From a virus: DNA of 57,922 bases. Positions 1-7,944 of the stretch are shown piece after piece. Both the position numbers and the translations under genes were made by a program. The first letter of the stretch is position 1. Every line of letters starts with the position of its first letter. The notes under the pieces are model-generated. The model saw nothing but the letters and a program-made list of their open reading frames with translations, had not been told where the DNA came from and did not search any database. The stretch lies in the IMG/VR virus record IMGVR_UViG_3300029787_000044, positions 1 through 57,922 of that record, one strand, 5' to 3'.

Positions 1-2
1 AG

Positions 3-212
3 GCAAAAGAGCAAGGTCAGATATCCGCAGCCATCACAGCAGAGGTCCATCGAGGCAAAGCAGGTGGACTCTACATTGATAGACGCGAGATACTTACCGC
101 GAAGATCGACTTGATGTCTAAGGACGATCTACTCACTCGACTCGAAACACTGATCAAGAAGCGAGCGACTGAGTCCAATGTGATCGAGGGAGAGTTTGCA
201 CCCAAAGATTGA
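3..212 (+). CDS. Small terminase subunit, C-terminal part (start outside window)
   Basis: Partial gene: 69 codons are visible before a TGA at 210-212. The segment RGKAGGLYIDRREI, followed by IDLMSKDDLLTRLETL, matches the C-terminal end of a small-terminase type common in marine tailed phages, where it follows the oligomerisation helices. The protein would recognise phage DNA for packaging together with TerL at 3750-5276. The DNA-binding N-terminus is not in the window, so the call is provisional. GC is about 50%, well above the roughly 35% of the late genes and like the other genes near both window ends. The reading frame is continuous with the truncated gene at 57742 if the ends are joined. 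Confidence 0.55.
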   Translation, partial: AKEQGQISAAITAEVHRGKAGGLYIDRREILTAKIDLMSKDDLLTRLETLIKKRATESNVIEGEFAPKD

Positions 213-223
213 TTGGTATTAAT

Positions 224-300
224 CGCTCTACTCTACTCTACTCACTCTACTCTATCCGTCAGTCCCTGTCCCCGTCCCTGTCCCCGTCCTTCTTTCCGTC
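224..300. repeat. Polypyrimidine tract with CTCTA pentamers
   Basis: Nearly purine-free top strand. It holds several CTCTA pentamers and two exact copies of the 12-mer GTCCCTGTCCCC at 262-273 and 274-285, plus a partial third. An open frame runs through it but has no ribosome binding site and a simple-sequence composition, so it is not called as a gene. The same CTCTACTCTA units recur at 776-850. The function is unknown; such tracts can form unusual DNA structure or act in replication or packaging. Confidence 0.7.
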
Positions 301-356
301 TATCATTGGCTGTGTTTCATAGTTTACTCTCCGATTTTACAGCTTCTTTATACTGC

Positions 357-385
357 TTTACTTTGGTACCAATCCTTAGTATACT
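357..385 (+). promoter_or_regulatory. Early-type promoter for 436 gene
   Basis: -35 TTTACT (357-362) and -10 TATACT (380-385) with a 17-base spacer. The -35 lies in the context TGCTTTACTTTGG, which recurs before five other early transcription units. The spacer holds the 10-base palindrome TTGGTACCAA (363-372). CTTAGT (375-380) and ACTAAG (392-397) form an inverted repeat around the -10, which may be an operator. Confidence 0.7.
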
Positions 386-435
386 TGTTGGACTAAGTAG
401 GTAATTAAGCCGACTTATTAGAAAGGAGAAAGACT

Positions 436-732
436 ATGAAAATAGATACTAACTACAAAGCAGGAACTCAAAGAGGTTCTGCAAACTATGGAGCAGTGAT
501 CACTCTGATTGCTACGCCTAAAGGAAAGTTTCCAGCACAGGCTGGAAAGATTATCGAAGCTCTGCTTGCTGCGAAGGACCACACGCTTACAGTTGGTGAG
601 TTGGTTGGGACTGATGGCTCGACTGAGAGTGCTTTAGATAAAGCTGGATTGGTAACAGTCCAGACTCCTGCGGATATCTGGTCTTATTACAGAAACAGAC
701 TTATCGAGGAAGGATTGGTAACAGTTAGCTAG
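436..732 (+). CDS. Small early protein of unknown function
   Basis: 98 residues, not recognised. The start has a strong ribosome binding site (GAAAGGAGAAAG) of the type used by the early genes at 43184, 48504, 56368 and 57742. The middle and C-terminal part (an alanine-rich helix, a turn with GELV, then IWSYYRNRLIEEGLV) has the look of a small helical or winged-helix-like domain, but no key residues identify it. It has its own promoter (357-385) and terminator (749-775), so it is an independent, probably strongly expressed unit. A weak resemblance in layout to the product of 1085-1453 (helix with K-Q/A-x-x-x-I, then a T-rich turn) suggests distant relatedness. Confidence 0.8.
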   Translation: MKIDTNYKAGTQRGSANYGAVITLIATPKGKFPAQAGKIIEALLAAKDHTLTVGELVGTDGSTESALDKAGLVTVQTPADIWSYYRNRLIEEGLVTVS

Positions 733-748
733 ACCGCTGACTGGTTCC

Positions 749-775
749 AAAGGGCGACTTCGGTCGCCTTTTTTT
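749..775 (+). terminator. Rho-independent terminator after 436 gene
   Basis: GGGCGAC-TTCG-GTCGCCT hairpin, extended by three A-T pairs and followed by seven T. The stable TTCG loop and T run make this a textbook intrinsic terminator. It closes the single-gene unit 436-732. Confidence 0.93.
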
Positions 776-980
776 GTGCTCGCTCTACTCTACTCTATCG
801 CTCGCTCGCTCTACTCTATCCACTCTACTCTATCACTCTATCAAATCCCTCGCTCCCTCACTCCCGTCCCTCCGTCCCCCGTTCTAACTCCCGTCGTTCG
901 CGTCGCTCTTGTTAATTAACCTAAGCTAAGCTAACCTAGTCTAACTAACTGACTAACTAATTAAATTAACTAATTGACTA
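776..980. repeat. Low-complexity tract: polypyrimidine then CTAA-rich
   Basis: No gene is seen in 733-1084. From 776 to about 910 the top strand is C/T-rich, built from CTCTA, CTCGCT and TCCCTC units, the same units as 224-300. From about 911 to 980 it changes to short CTAA, TAAC and TTAA repeats. The two polypyrimidine tracts bracket the 436 gene. The repeated, strand-asymmetric composition is unlike anything else in the window. It could be a replication or packaging site or simply expanded simple sequence; nothing visible decides this. Confidence 0.7.
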
Positions 981-987
981 TATACCC

Positions 988-1015
988 TAGACATTAGACT
1001 AAATATGCTTATAAT
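988..1015 (+). promoter_or_regulatory. Sigma70-like promoter for 1085 gene
   Basis: -35 TAGACA (988-993) and consensus -10 TATAAT (1010-1015), spacer 16. Transcription would start near 1022, giving a leader of about 60 bases. This promoter lacks the GCTTTACTTT context of the other early promoters. Confidence 0.6.
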
Positions 1016-1084
1016 AAGAGTTAAGTAATTAAATAAAGGGCGTTAATTACTTACTTTAAAAACTAGCCCTAAGGAAATAGAACT

Positions 1085-1453
1085 ATGAAACAATCAGAAG
1101 AAATGAAAGCGGTCTTAAAAAGACTTGAAGAAGCTAAACCACCTGTAGGCGGTAGCTCTAACTCAATTAGTGTTGATCTAAAGGTTACACTAATAGACGG
1201 TGTAGATACTACTAACCTACCTAAACAGGTACAGTTAATAGCTAACTACATTAAGGCGTTAGGCGGTACTACTACAGTACGTGATATTAATGATCTAGGT
1301 AGTATTGCTAAAGGTGCTCAAGCATGGGCTAGAGCTGACGGTACACCTTATGAGCAATCACCACAACGTGTTCTAGCTCATTACTTTAATAAGTGTAACG
1401 GCTCTGTAGCATGGACACCTAGCAAGGGTATTAAAGCTATATTAACTAGCTAG
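1085..1453 (+). CDS. Small early protein of unknown function
   Basis: 122 residues, not recognised. The N-terminal third is charged and flexible. The C-terminal 75 residues (LPKQVQLIANYIKALGG, then a T-rich turn and a QRVLAHYFNKCNG helix) look like a compact helical domain. The start is preceded by AAGGAAAT at a good distance. Its own promoter (988-1015) and strong terminator (1473-1498) make it a single-gene unit like 436-732. The gene is rich in CTA and TAG-type triplets, as is the DNA around it. Small, independently expressed phage proteins in such positions are often host-takeover or regulatory factors; that is inference only. Confidence 0.8.
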   Translation: MKQSEEMKAVLKRLEEAKPPVGGSSNSISVDLKVTLIDGVDTTNLPKQVQLIANYIKALGGTTTVRDINDLGSIAKGAQAWARADGTPYEQSPQRVLAHYFNKCNGSVAWTPSKGIKAILTS

Positions 1454-1472
1454 TCTTAACCTACGCTTATCT

Positions 1473-1498
1473 AAGGGCTACTAACGTAGCCCTTTTTT
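1473..1498 (+). terminator. Rho-independent terminator after 1085 gene
   Basis: Nine-base stem AAGGGCTAC / GTAGCCCTT with loop TAAC, running into a T tract (TTTTTTA). It closes the unit 1085-1453. Confidence 0.93.
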
Positions 1499-1647
1499 AT
1501 TGCCTAAGGTTTAGCCCTATCTACTAACCTATATCAATACACACGCTTAGAACCCCTATACCCCCCTATTGACATTGTGCCCTCCTACCCTTCGCCACAC
1601 CTTAGGTTCACGTCCTTAATTGCAACTACTTTACAAATTTAAAAATT

Positions 1648-1675
1648 TTGCAAAAAAATTTTTTTCGATTATACT
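1648..1675 (+). promoter_or_regulatory. Promoter giving a leaderless message for 1682 gene
   Basis: -35 TTGCAA (within the palindrome TTTGCAAA, 1647-1654) and -10 TATACT (1670-1675), spacer 16. The ATG at 1682 lies six bases after the -10, where transcription should start, so the mRNA would be leaderless. The same arrangement occurs before 2753. The preceding 1499-1647 holds no gene; it is C-rich and then AT-rich, with CCTAAGG at 1503 matched by CCTTAGG further on. Confidence 0.6.
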
Positions 1676-1681
1676 TTTACC

Positions 1682-1918
1682 ATGGGATTTATAAATTTGT
1701 TAAAGAAAATCCTTAGATGGGTCATACAGCAGCTTAAAAAACGGTATAAAGTAACAGTATCCTTTAACAAAGAATATGGTGATTCAGACGATACAACACA
1801 TATAACTAAAAAGATTATTGTGCAAAAAGAAAATCACCTAAAGTTCCGTAACGAAGCAGGCAAAGAAATAGAATATCGCAGCTCTGGTGGACTTAATTAC
1901 ATTATAGAGGAACTTTAA
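1682..1918 (+). CDS. Conserved small marine-phage protein, unknown function
   Basis: 78 residues: a basic amphipathic N-terminus (LLKKILRWVIQQLKKRYK) followed by a beta-rich part containing KKIIVQKENHLKFRN and ending GLNYIIEEL. Small proteins with this ending precede spanin-like genes in other marine phages as I remember them, but no function is known to me. The basic helix could lie on the inner membrane. It overlaps the next ATG by one base (TAATG), so it is the first gene of the spanin operon. No ribosome binding site is present, in line with a leaderless message from 1648-1675. Confidence 0.8.
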   Translation: MGFINLLKKILRWVIQQLKKRYKVTVSFNKEYGDSDDTTHITKKIIVQKENHLKFRNEAGKEIEYRSSGGLNYIIEEL

Positions 1919-2301
1919 TGCAACAAATTTTTATAGGTATTATATTAGTTTTAGGCTTTTCTACATACACCCTTTATAATCAAAACAAAACATTAGCTAC
2001 GAACAATCAGTTATTAGAAAGTTCTATCGCCCAACAAAACGAGGCTATTAAACAACATCTCGAAAACGCTAAACAACTACAAGATAAAAACAATAAATTA
2101 GCTTCGCAAAGCCAAGATTCGTTACGCGAGGTCAACAAACTCAGAAGTACTTTTGCTAACCATGATCTAGATGCTCTTGCACTAGCCAAACCAGGATTAG
2201 TAGAAATTAAAGTTAATAAAGCGGTTAAACGGCTAAAAGACGAACTAGTGGAAATAACCGACCCAACTCAATTTGATGATGAAGAAGATAGCGATTCTTA
2301 G
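1918..2301 (+). CDS. Rz-like inner-membrane spanin candidate
   Basis: 127 residues. Residues 1-20 form one membrane segment (IFIGIILVLGFSTYTLY), followed by a long Q/N/K-rich coiled coil (about 25-80) and a conserved-looking end, DLDALALAKPGLVEIKVNKA. This N-in, periplasmic coiled-coil layout is that of Rz-type i-spanins, which join an o-spanin to fuse inner and outer membranes in the last step of lysis. The next gene starts inside its 3' end and encodes a lipoprotein, which is the usual Rz/Rz1 arrangement. The acidic tail (DDEEDSDS) overlaps the start of the partner. Confidence 0.75.
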   Translation: MQQIFIGIILVLGFSTYTLYNQNKTLATNNQLLESSIAQQNEAIKQHLENAKQLQDKNNKLASQSQDSLREVNKLRSTFANHDLDALALAKPGLVEIKVNKAVKRLKDELVEITDPTQFDDEEDSDS

Positions 2302-2650
2302 TGCTATAGGTGTCCTTTGTACAGGATGTTCTATGTTACCTTCTTCGGTTAAACCTGTGGAAGTTATCACGATAGCAGAATCAATTCCTATGTACCATCC
2401 TCCTCTCCCCTTGGAAGTACAGTTAGTAGATGTAGATTGGTCTGTATTAACCCCCGAACTGATGCAAGAATATTTGTTAGCTTTGGAAGAAGGTTCTGCT
2501 CCGCGATCCGCGTATTATTCACTTACAACTAAAGAATACGAAAACCTGTCCATGAACATGGCAGAACTAAAACGTTACCTAAAAGACTCTTTACATATTA
2601 TCGAATACTATCGAGAATACGATAACGAAGAAGAATCCGAAGACAACTAA
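2276..2650 (+). CDS. Outer-membrane spanin candidate (lipoprotein)
   Basis: 124 residues from the ATG at 2276. A start at 2279 is equally possible, while a TTG at 2273 is unlikely. The N-terminus MMKKIAILSAIGVLCTGC is a lipoprotein signal with the acceptor Cys at residue 18. A proline-containing stretch (YHPPLPLEV) and a predicted helix ending in acidic residues follow. It overlaps the i-spanin candidate by 26 bases. At about 107 mature residues it is longer than the classic Rz1 but fits the spanin-like lipoproteins of marine phages. It should pair with the 1918-2301 product in the periplasm. Confidence 0.7.
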   Translation: MMKKIAILSAIGVLCTGCSMLPSSVKPVEVITIAESIPMYHPPLPLEVQLVDVDWSVLTPELMQEYLLALEEGSAPRSAYYSLTTKEYENLSMNMAELKRYLKDSLHIIEYYREYDNEEESEDN

Positions 2651-2717
2651 ACGCAATCCGCGGACCAAGGATACCACCCCTCCCCCCTTCTCCTTTACTT
2701 TATTTTTCTGGTTTGCT

Positions 2718-2746
2718 TTGCAAACACTTAATGTTTAGCTTATACT
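2718..2746 (+). promoter_or_regulatory. Promoter giving a leaderless message for 2753 gene
   Basis: -35 TTGCAA (inside TTTGCAAA, 2717-2724) and -10 TATACT (2741-2746), spacer 17. The ATG at 2753 is six bases downstream of the -10, as for 1682. An additional TTTACTTT at 2694-2701 resembles the early -35 context but has no good -10 at 17 bases. Confidence 0.6.
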
Positions 2747-2752
2747 TCGAAG

Positions 2753-3760
2753 ATGGCTGAACCTACAGGAACAATAGAACCTATTCCGTTATACGACCGA
2801 AAAGATTTAAGTCTTTTAGGGGGGCTTGGTGAAATGTTTTCTAATTACATTAATCAACCATTAAACACAGAAGACCCTTTACAAAATCTGGTGAGCGGAT
2901 TAAGTCAAAATGTTAGTGAATATGATTTCGCTATGGGTGGAGGAACTAAATTAGCTTCAGGATTTCTTGTAGCTAGAGAAGCAGCAATAAAAGAAATAAA
3001 AAAGTTACAAGCTGCTGCACGAAGACAACGAGAAATTATAGACAGATCAATCGATCCTAACGAACTACAAGGAGCAAGCACTAAACTAGCTTCAATAGAA
3101 AAACAATTAAAGTTTAAAATAGATAAACAAGCCCTTGCGGATAAAAAGAACGCTGTTGCAGATGCCACAAGTAAAACAGGACAAACACTTTTTCACGGTA
3201 GCAGTGAAAAAGGTATTAAAAGTTTAGAAATACCTAAACAAATTTTTGATAAAACAGGAAAAGAAATAGTCACAAAAAATTCTACAGGAGGAATTTATTC
3301 AGTAGCTGATCCATCAGATCCTAGATTTAAATCTTTTTCTAAAGGGTTTGCTAGTAAAAGTGGCGGTGGCAAAGGCTCTGGTTATGTTTTAAAAGCTGAT
3401 TTTAAAAAACCATTAGATATGGACGATATGCCTGATGATATGTTAGACGTTTTAAAAAATATGGAACAATACCGAGGACGTCCTAGTAGAGGAGCAGATA
3501 CAAAATTAGATTTTGATATAAACTCCATATTACATGGAAATAGAATGTTGGGAGGCAAGGCTCCCTCAATAATAGATAAAGAGTTTGCTGATATTTTTAA
3601 AACAAGAGGTTACGACGCTTTACGTTTTCCACCTAGAAGAAAAATGGGAGGGGAAGGAAGTACATTCGTTTCACTAGACCCAAGTAATTTAAAAATTACC
3701 GATGAAATACCGTATGATGATTTAGATGATTTTATAAGAGCGTATCTTAGTGGTAAGTAA
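2753..3760 (+). CDS. ADP-ribosyltransferase-like phage protein
   Basis: 335 residues. The N-terminal half is helical with a K/A/Q-rich coiled coil (about 80-130). From about residue 143 the pattern is that of ART-fold domains: TLFHGSSEKG, then GGIYSVADPSD, SGYVLKADFKKPLDMDD, RGYDALRFPPRR and TFVSLDPSNLKI. The HG-S, strand-A and F-V-x-x-DP elements match phage mono-ADP-ribosyltransferase-like domains. The acidic catalytic residue normally just before the last strand is not in its usual place (GEGSTFVSLDP), so activity is uncertain. The gene overlaps terL by 11 bases and may encode a virion or late protein that modifies host targets. Start: ATG 2753 on a predicted leaderless mRNA. Confidence 0.5.
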   Translation: MAEPTGTIEPIPLYDRKDLSLLGGLGEMFSNYINQPLNTEDPLQNLVSGLSQNVSEYDFAMGGGTKLASGFLVAREAAIKEIKKLQAAARRQREIIDRSIDPNELQGASTKLASIEKQLKFKIDKQALADKKNAVADATSKTGQTLFHGSSEKGIKSLEIPKQIFDKTGKEIVTKNSTGGIYSVADPSDPRFKSFSKGFASKSGGGKGSGYVLKADFKKPLDMDDMPDDMLDVLKNMEQYRGRPSRGADTKLDFDINSILHGNRMLGGKAPSIIDKEFADIFKTRGYDALRFPPRRKMGGEGSTFVSLDPSNLKITDEIPYDDLDDFIRAYLSGK

Positions 3761-5276
3761 AACAGACAAGCTAAAGTCTTTAAAAAACATAGACCTTTCG
3801 CATTTAACTAAAGCAGAAGCTAAAGAATTTACTATTCTTTTAGAAGAATTAGAAAAACGTGAGTTTCAAGAAAAAGCCACAGGCACTTTTATGGATTTTG
3901 TAAAATCTATTTGGGCAGAGTTCATTAACGGTGACCACCACGTAAAAATGGCAAAAGCTTTTGACGATATAGCTAGTGGTAAATTAAAACGTCTTATTAT
4001 CAACATGCCGCCTAGACATACTAAGTCTGAGTTTGCATCGCATTTGTTCCCTGCTTATTTATTAGGTAAAAACCCTAAATTAAAAATTATAGAAGCAACC
4101 CACACCGCTGACCTTGCGGTTAACTTTGGACGTAAAGTTAGGGATTTAATTGACGGGGAAGAATATAGAGAACTGTTTCCCGATACCGAGCTAAAAGCTG
4201 ATAGCCGTTCTGCAGGTAAATGGTTAACAAATAAAGGCGGTGAATACTACGCTGCTGGTATAGGTGGTGCGTTAGCGGGAAGGGGTGCTGATTTGTTTAT
4301 TATTGATGATCCTCATTCAGAACAAGATGCTATGTCAGATAAAGCTATGGACGAAGCTTATGAATGGTTTATGGCAGGTCCTCGTCAAAGGTTACAGCCT
4401 GGAGGTGCAATCGTTATAGTTATGACGCGTTGGAACAAAAAAGATTTAACAGGCAGATTAACTAAGAAAATGGCGCAAGACGAAGGTGCAGATCAATGGG
4501 AGATTATAGAATTCCCTGCAATATTACCTAGCGGTACTCCGCTTTGGGAAAATTATTGGAAGTTAGAAGAACTAGAAAGTATTAAAGCTTCGGTTAGTCC
4601 AGCAAAATGGGCGGCGCAGTATATGCAAAGACCAACAGGTGAAGGTATTTCAATTATACCTAAAGAATGGTTTACCATTTGGGACGAAAATCAACCTCCG
4701 AAATGTGATTATTTAATACAAAGTTACGATACTGCATTTTTAAAATCAGAAAGAGCCGACTTCACAGCTATTACAACATGGGGAGTTTTTTATCCTGAAG
4801 GTAAAATAGGTGAAGAAATATATCACGGTAACGAAGCCCATTTAATTTTAATAGACTGTATTAAAGAACGTTTTGATTTTCCTGAATTAAAAGCAGAAGC
4901 TTTACGCCTGTATGAGTATTGGACTCCCGATACCGTAATTATCGAAGCTAAAGCTAGTGGTATACCTTTAGTTCAAGAATTACGTAGAGTAGGTATTCCT
5001 GTAAATACTTTTAGTCCAGGAAAAGGACAAGATAAAATTGCTAGATTAAATTCTGTATCTCCTATTTTCCAAGATGGTAGAGTCTGGGTACCCGACAACA
5101 GATTCGGTGAAGAACTTATGGAAGAAGTTTCTGACTTTCCTGCGGGTGAAAATGATGACCTTGTTGATGCTACAACTTTAGCTTTAGCTAGATTCAGGGA
5201 AGGTGGATTTTTACAACTAACAAGTGATTATTTTGAAGAAGAAGAATCCTTTCATGGACAAAGGGTTTATTATTAA
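3750..5276 (+). CDS. terL: Terminase large subunit
   Basis: 508 residues, GTG start inside the previous gene. It is the ATPase-nuclease motor that cuts and pumps DNA into the prohead through the portal. Walker A-like INMPPRHTKS lies at about 84-93 and Walker B LFIIDD at 182-187. The C-terminal RNase H-like nuclease has acidic residues in SYDTAFLKSERADFTA (about 325-340), VIIEAKASG (about 395) and ENDDLVDATT (about 471-480). Length and motif order are normal for the family. It is followed directly by the portal gene. Confidence 0.95.
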   Translation: MVSKTDKLKSLKNIDLSHLTKAEAKEFTILLEELEKREFQEKATGTFMDFVKSIWAEFINGDHHVKMAKAFDDIASGKLKRLIINMPPRHTKSEFASHLFPAYLLGKNPKLKIIEATHTADLAVNFGRKVRDLIDGEEYRELFPDTELKADSRSAGKWLTNKGGEYYAAGIGGALAGRGADLFIIDDPHSEQDAMSDKAMDEAYEWFMAGPRQRLQPGGAIVIVMTRWNKKDLTGRLTKKMAQDEGADQWEIIEFPAILPSGTPLWENYWKLEELESIKASVSPAKWAAQYMQRPTGEGISIIPKEWFTIWDENQPPKCDYLIQSYDTAFLKSERADFTAITTWGVFYPEGKIGEEIYHGNEAHLILIDCIKERFDFPELKAEALRLYEYWTPDTVIIEAKASGIPLVQELRRVGIPVNTFSPGKGQDKIARLNSVSPIFQDGRVWVPDNRFGEELMEEVSDFPAGENDDLVDATTLALARFREGGFLQLTSDYFEEEESFHGQRVYY

Positions 5277-5290
5277 GTAAAATCATACTA

Positions 5291-5303
5291 TGATGTATAA
5301 CTA
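5291..5303 (+). promoter_or_regulatory. Possible late promoter motif before portal
   Basis: TGATGTATAACTA is a relaxed match to the TGATATAyAATCA motif seen at 11558, 15744 and 31608. It abuts the portal start codon at 5303, so any message from it would lack a leader. No good -35 box is visible. This is the weakest member of the set. Confidence 0.3.
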
Positions 5304-7738
5304 TGGCTATTGAAAAACAACCATTGCAAGCCGTTTCTAATTCTCAAGAAGCTGTTGAGCTTGAAATCATGGAACAACCTGAAGAAGAAACTGAACTTTT
5401 TGTTCAACCTGACGGCTCTGTTATTCGAGGCAGTGAAATGCCAGAACAAATCCCTTCTAAGTTTGGAGCAAATTTAGCCGAAGATTTAGACGAGCGAGAA
5501 TTAGCTACTATCGCAACAGAATTAGTAGGACTTTACGAAGACGATTTAGATTCTCGTTCTGATTGGTTTTCTACTTACACTGAAGGATTAGATTTATTAG
5601 GTATTAATGCTGATTCTAGATCCCAACCTTTTGTTGGAGCCTCAGGAGTACACCATCCAATATTAGCAGAAGCCGTAACCCAGTTTCAAGCACAAGCTTA
5701 TAAAGAAATGTTACCTGCAGGCGGACCTGTTGATACAGAAGTTTTAGGAATGACCGATAACGCTAAAATGGAAAAAGCAAATCGTGTTAAAAACTTCATG
5801 AATTATCAAATCACGTATAAAATGGAAGAATACGATCCTGAAATGGATCAGCTTTTATTTTATTTACCTTTATCAGGCTCTGCATTTAAAAAAGTTTACT
5901 ATGATCCTGCAGTTGGACGTGCAGTAGCCCGTTTTGTTAAAGCAGAAGACCTAGTAGTACCTTACTATGCCGTAGATTTACTAACTTCGCCTAGAATTAC
6001 CCACGTAATTCACATGACAGAAAACGAATTACGTAAATTACAGCTTTCAGGCTTCTATAGAGACACTGAAATGTCGTCTCCAGGAACAGATTTAGAAAGA
6101 ACAGACGTTGATGACAAGATAGATGAGCTACAAGGACTAACTAGAACTATAAATGATGAAGAATTTACCCTTTTAGAGATGCATGTAGACTTAGATTTAG
6201 AAGGTTATCAAGATATAGACGAAAATGGCGAAGAAACAGGGCTAGGTTTACCGTATATTGTAACTATTTGCAAAGATAACAACGAAATTCTTGCAATTAG
6301 ACCGAATTATGATGAAAATGACCCCATGCGTAAGAAAATTGAGTATTTTACGCATTATAAGTTCCTTCCTGGACTAGGATTCTATGGTTTTGGGTTAATT
6401 CACATGATGGGTGGATTAACTAAGTCAGTTACTGCGATTTTACGTCAATTAATAGACGCAGGGACCCTTTCTAACCTTCCCGCAGGATTTAAATCCCGTG
6501 GATTAAACATTCAAAAGCATGATGATCCGTTACAGCCAGGAGAATGGCGAGATGTCGATGCTCCAGGAGGCAGATTACAAGATGCTTTCCTTCCGTTACC
6601 TTATAAAGAACCTAGCGGTACTTTAGCTAGTTTATTAGGTTCATTAGTTGATTCTGGTAAAAGATTTGCAGCAACAGTAGAAGATCCAACAGGAGACGGT
6701 AATTCTGAAGCTCCTGTGGGTACTACAGTAGCCCTTATGGAGAAAGGACAAAGAGTTATGTCTGCTATCCATAAAAGATTGCATTATGCACAAAGATGCG
6801 AGTTTAAAATTTTAAAAAGAGTGTTTAGCGAATTTTTACCGCCTGAATACCCTTATCAAGTACAAGGTGCTTCAGAAAATGTATTTAAGGAGGATTTTGA
6901 TAGTTCTGTAGATGTTATACCTGTTAGCGACCCAAATATTTTTAGTATGACGCAAAGAATTACTTTAGCACAAACACAACTACAAATGGCGCAAGCTGCA
7001 CCTCAATTACATGATTTACGAGAATCTTACCGAAAAATGTATTTAGCGTTAAATATTAAAGATATTGACTCATTATTACCTCCAGAAGCAGAAGTTCCTG
7101 CAAGAGATCCGATATCGGAACAACAAGCGGTATTAACAGGTAATCCTATAAAAGCTTACGAGTTTCAAAACCATGAAGCTTATATCGCTAGCCATAGTGC
7201 ATTTATGCAAAATCCAATGGTGCAATCTAATCCTGTGGCTACCCAAGCGATAGGAGCTAATATACAAGAACATCAGGCGATGTTGTACAGACAACAAATA
7301 GAACAAGCAATGGGTCAACCGCTTCCACAAATAGCTGAAGGACAAATGCCTCCAGAAGTTATGAATCAAATTGCAGCACAAGCCGCACAAGCGACTCAAC
7401 AAGTTACAGGTCAAGCACAAGCCATGGCAGAAGCCGCAGCAGCAGCACAACAAAATCCACAAATGGAAATGTTCCAACAACAACTGCAATTAGAAAAAGA
7501 ACAATTAATGCAAAAATCAGAAGATGATATGCGAGACGCGGAAGTAGCTATGACTAAAGCACAACTAGATGCGCAAATTAAACGTGAAAAGATAGAAGCA
7601 GATCTTAGAGTTGCTGATACTAAAACAGCAGTTGAATTACAAGAATTAGAGCAAAAAGCAAAAGCTGATGCAGAAAAGAACTACACCGAGCTAGTAAAAA
7701 CAGTTAGGGAAAGTAGAAAACAAAACGGAGAAAAATAA
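5303..7738 (+). CDS. Portal protein
   Basis: 811 residues. It forms the dodecameric ring at the packaging vertex. The conserved-looking N-terminal part includes QPFVGASGVHHPILAEAV and YKEMLPAGGPVDTEVLG, typical of the large portals of marine podovirus-like phages, and a glycine-rich stretch GLGFYGFGLIHMMGG lies near residue 355. From about 650 onward the chain is Q/A-rich and then a charged coiled coil (LEKEQLMQKSEDDMRDAE), longer than in siphovirus portals and like the barrel extension of P22-type portals. It sits in the canonical place between terL and the scaffold/capsid genes. Confidence 0.9.
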   Translation: MAIEKQPLQAVSNSQEAVELEIMEQPEEETELFVQPDGSVIRGSEMPEQIPSKFGANLAEDLDERELATIATELVGLYEDDLDSRSDWFSTYTEGLDLLGINADSRSQPFVGASGVHHPILAEAVTQFQAQAYKEMLPAGGPVDTEVLGMTDNAKMEKANRVKNFMNYQITYKMEEYDPEMDQLLFYLPLSGSAFKKVYYDPAVGRAVARFVKAEDLVVPYYAVDLLTSPRITHVIHMTENELRKLQLSGFYRDTEMSSPGTDLERTDVDDKIDELQGLTRTINDEEFTLLEMHVDLDLEGYQDIDENGEETGLGLPYIVTICKDNNEILAIRPNYDENDPMRKKIEYFTHYKFLPGLGFYGFGLIHMMGGLTKSVTAILRQLIDAGTLSNLPAGFKSRGLNIQKHDDPLQPGEWRDVDAPGGRLQDAFLPLPYKEPSGTLASLLGSLVDSGKRFAATVEDPTGDGNSEAPVGTTVALMEKGQRVMSAIHKRLHYAQRCEFKILKRVFSEFLPPEYPYQVQGASENVFKEDFDSSVDVIPVSDPNIFSMTQRITLAQTQLQMAQAAPQLHDLRESYRKMYLALNIKDIDSLLPPEAEVPARDPISEQQAVLTGNPIKAYEFQNHEAYIASHSAFMQNPMVQSNPVATQAIGANIQEHQAMLYRQQIEQAMGQPLPQIAEGQMPPEVMNQIAAQAAQATQQVTGQAQAMAEAAAAAQQNPQMEMFQQQLQLEKEQLMQKSEDDMRDAEVAMTKAQLDAQIKREKIEADLRVADTKTAVELQELEQKAKADAEKNYTELVKTVRESRKQNGEK

Positions 7739-7932
7739 TGCATAGAAATAAAGACTACCCGTCGCCTTCTAAGAAGGTTAATAGAGCTGCTCCTAGTGAG
7801 CCAAAAATGGTAGATAGTACTAAAACACAATCTGTTAAAGCAGGTGAGTGTTTAGATAAACCTGAAGAGGCTAAAGTTAAAGCAGCTTACGGTCAAACTA
7901 AAGGACTTCTTTGGTATAGGTCAATTAAATAA
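7738..7932 (+). CDS. Small head-region protein, unknown
   Basis: 64 residues, basic and without recognisable domains, ending AAYGQTKGLLWYRSIK. It overlaps the portal stop by one base (TAATG), so it is translationally coupled. Position suggests a virion or assembly role. Confidence 0.75.
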   Translation: MHRNKDYPSPSKKVNRAAPSEPKMVDSTKTQSVKAGECLDKPEEAKVKAAYGQTKGLLWYRSIK

Positions 7933-7944
7933 GTGGACTATATC

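Noticed and set aside
213-404. Open frame of 63 codons through the first pyrimidine tract
   Set aside because: Simple-sequence composition, no ribosome binding site, and the early promoter for the 436 gene lies inside it.
2651-2752. TTTACTTT at 2694 considered as another early-type promoter
   Set aside because: No acceptable -10 at 16-18 bases; the TTGCAA/TATACT pair further down explains the start better.
7133-7489. Leucine/cysteine-rich frame on the minus strand
   Set aside because: It is the complement of the Q/A-rich end of the portal gene, with no start signal.
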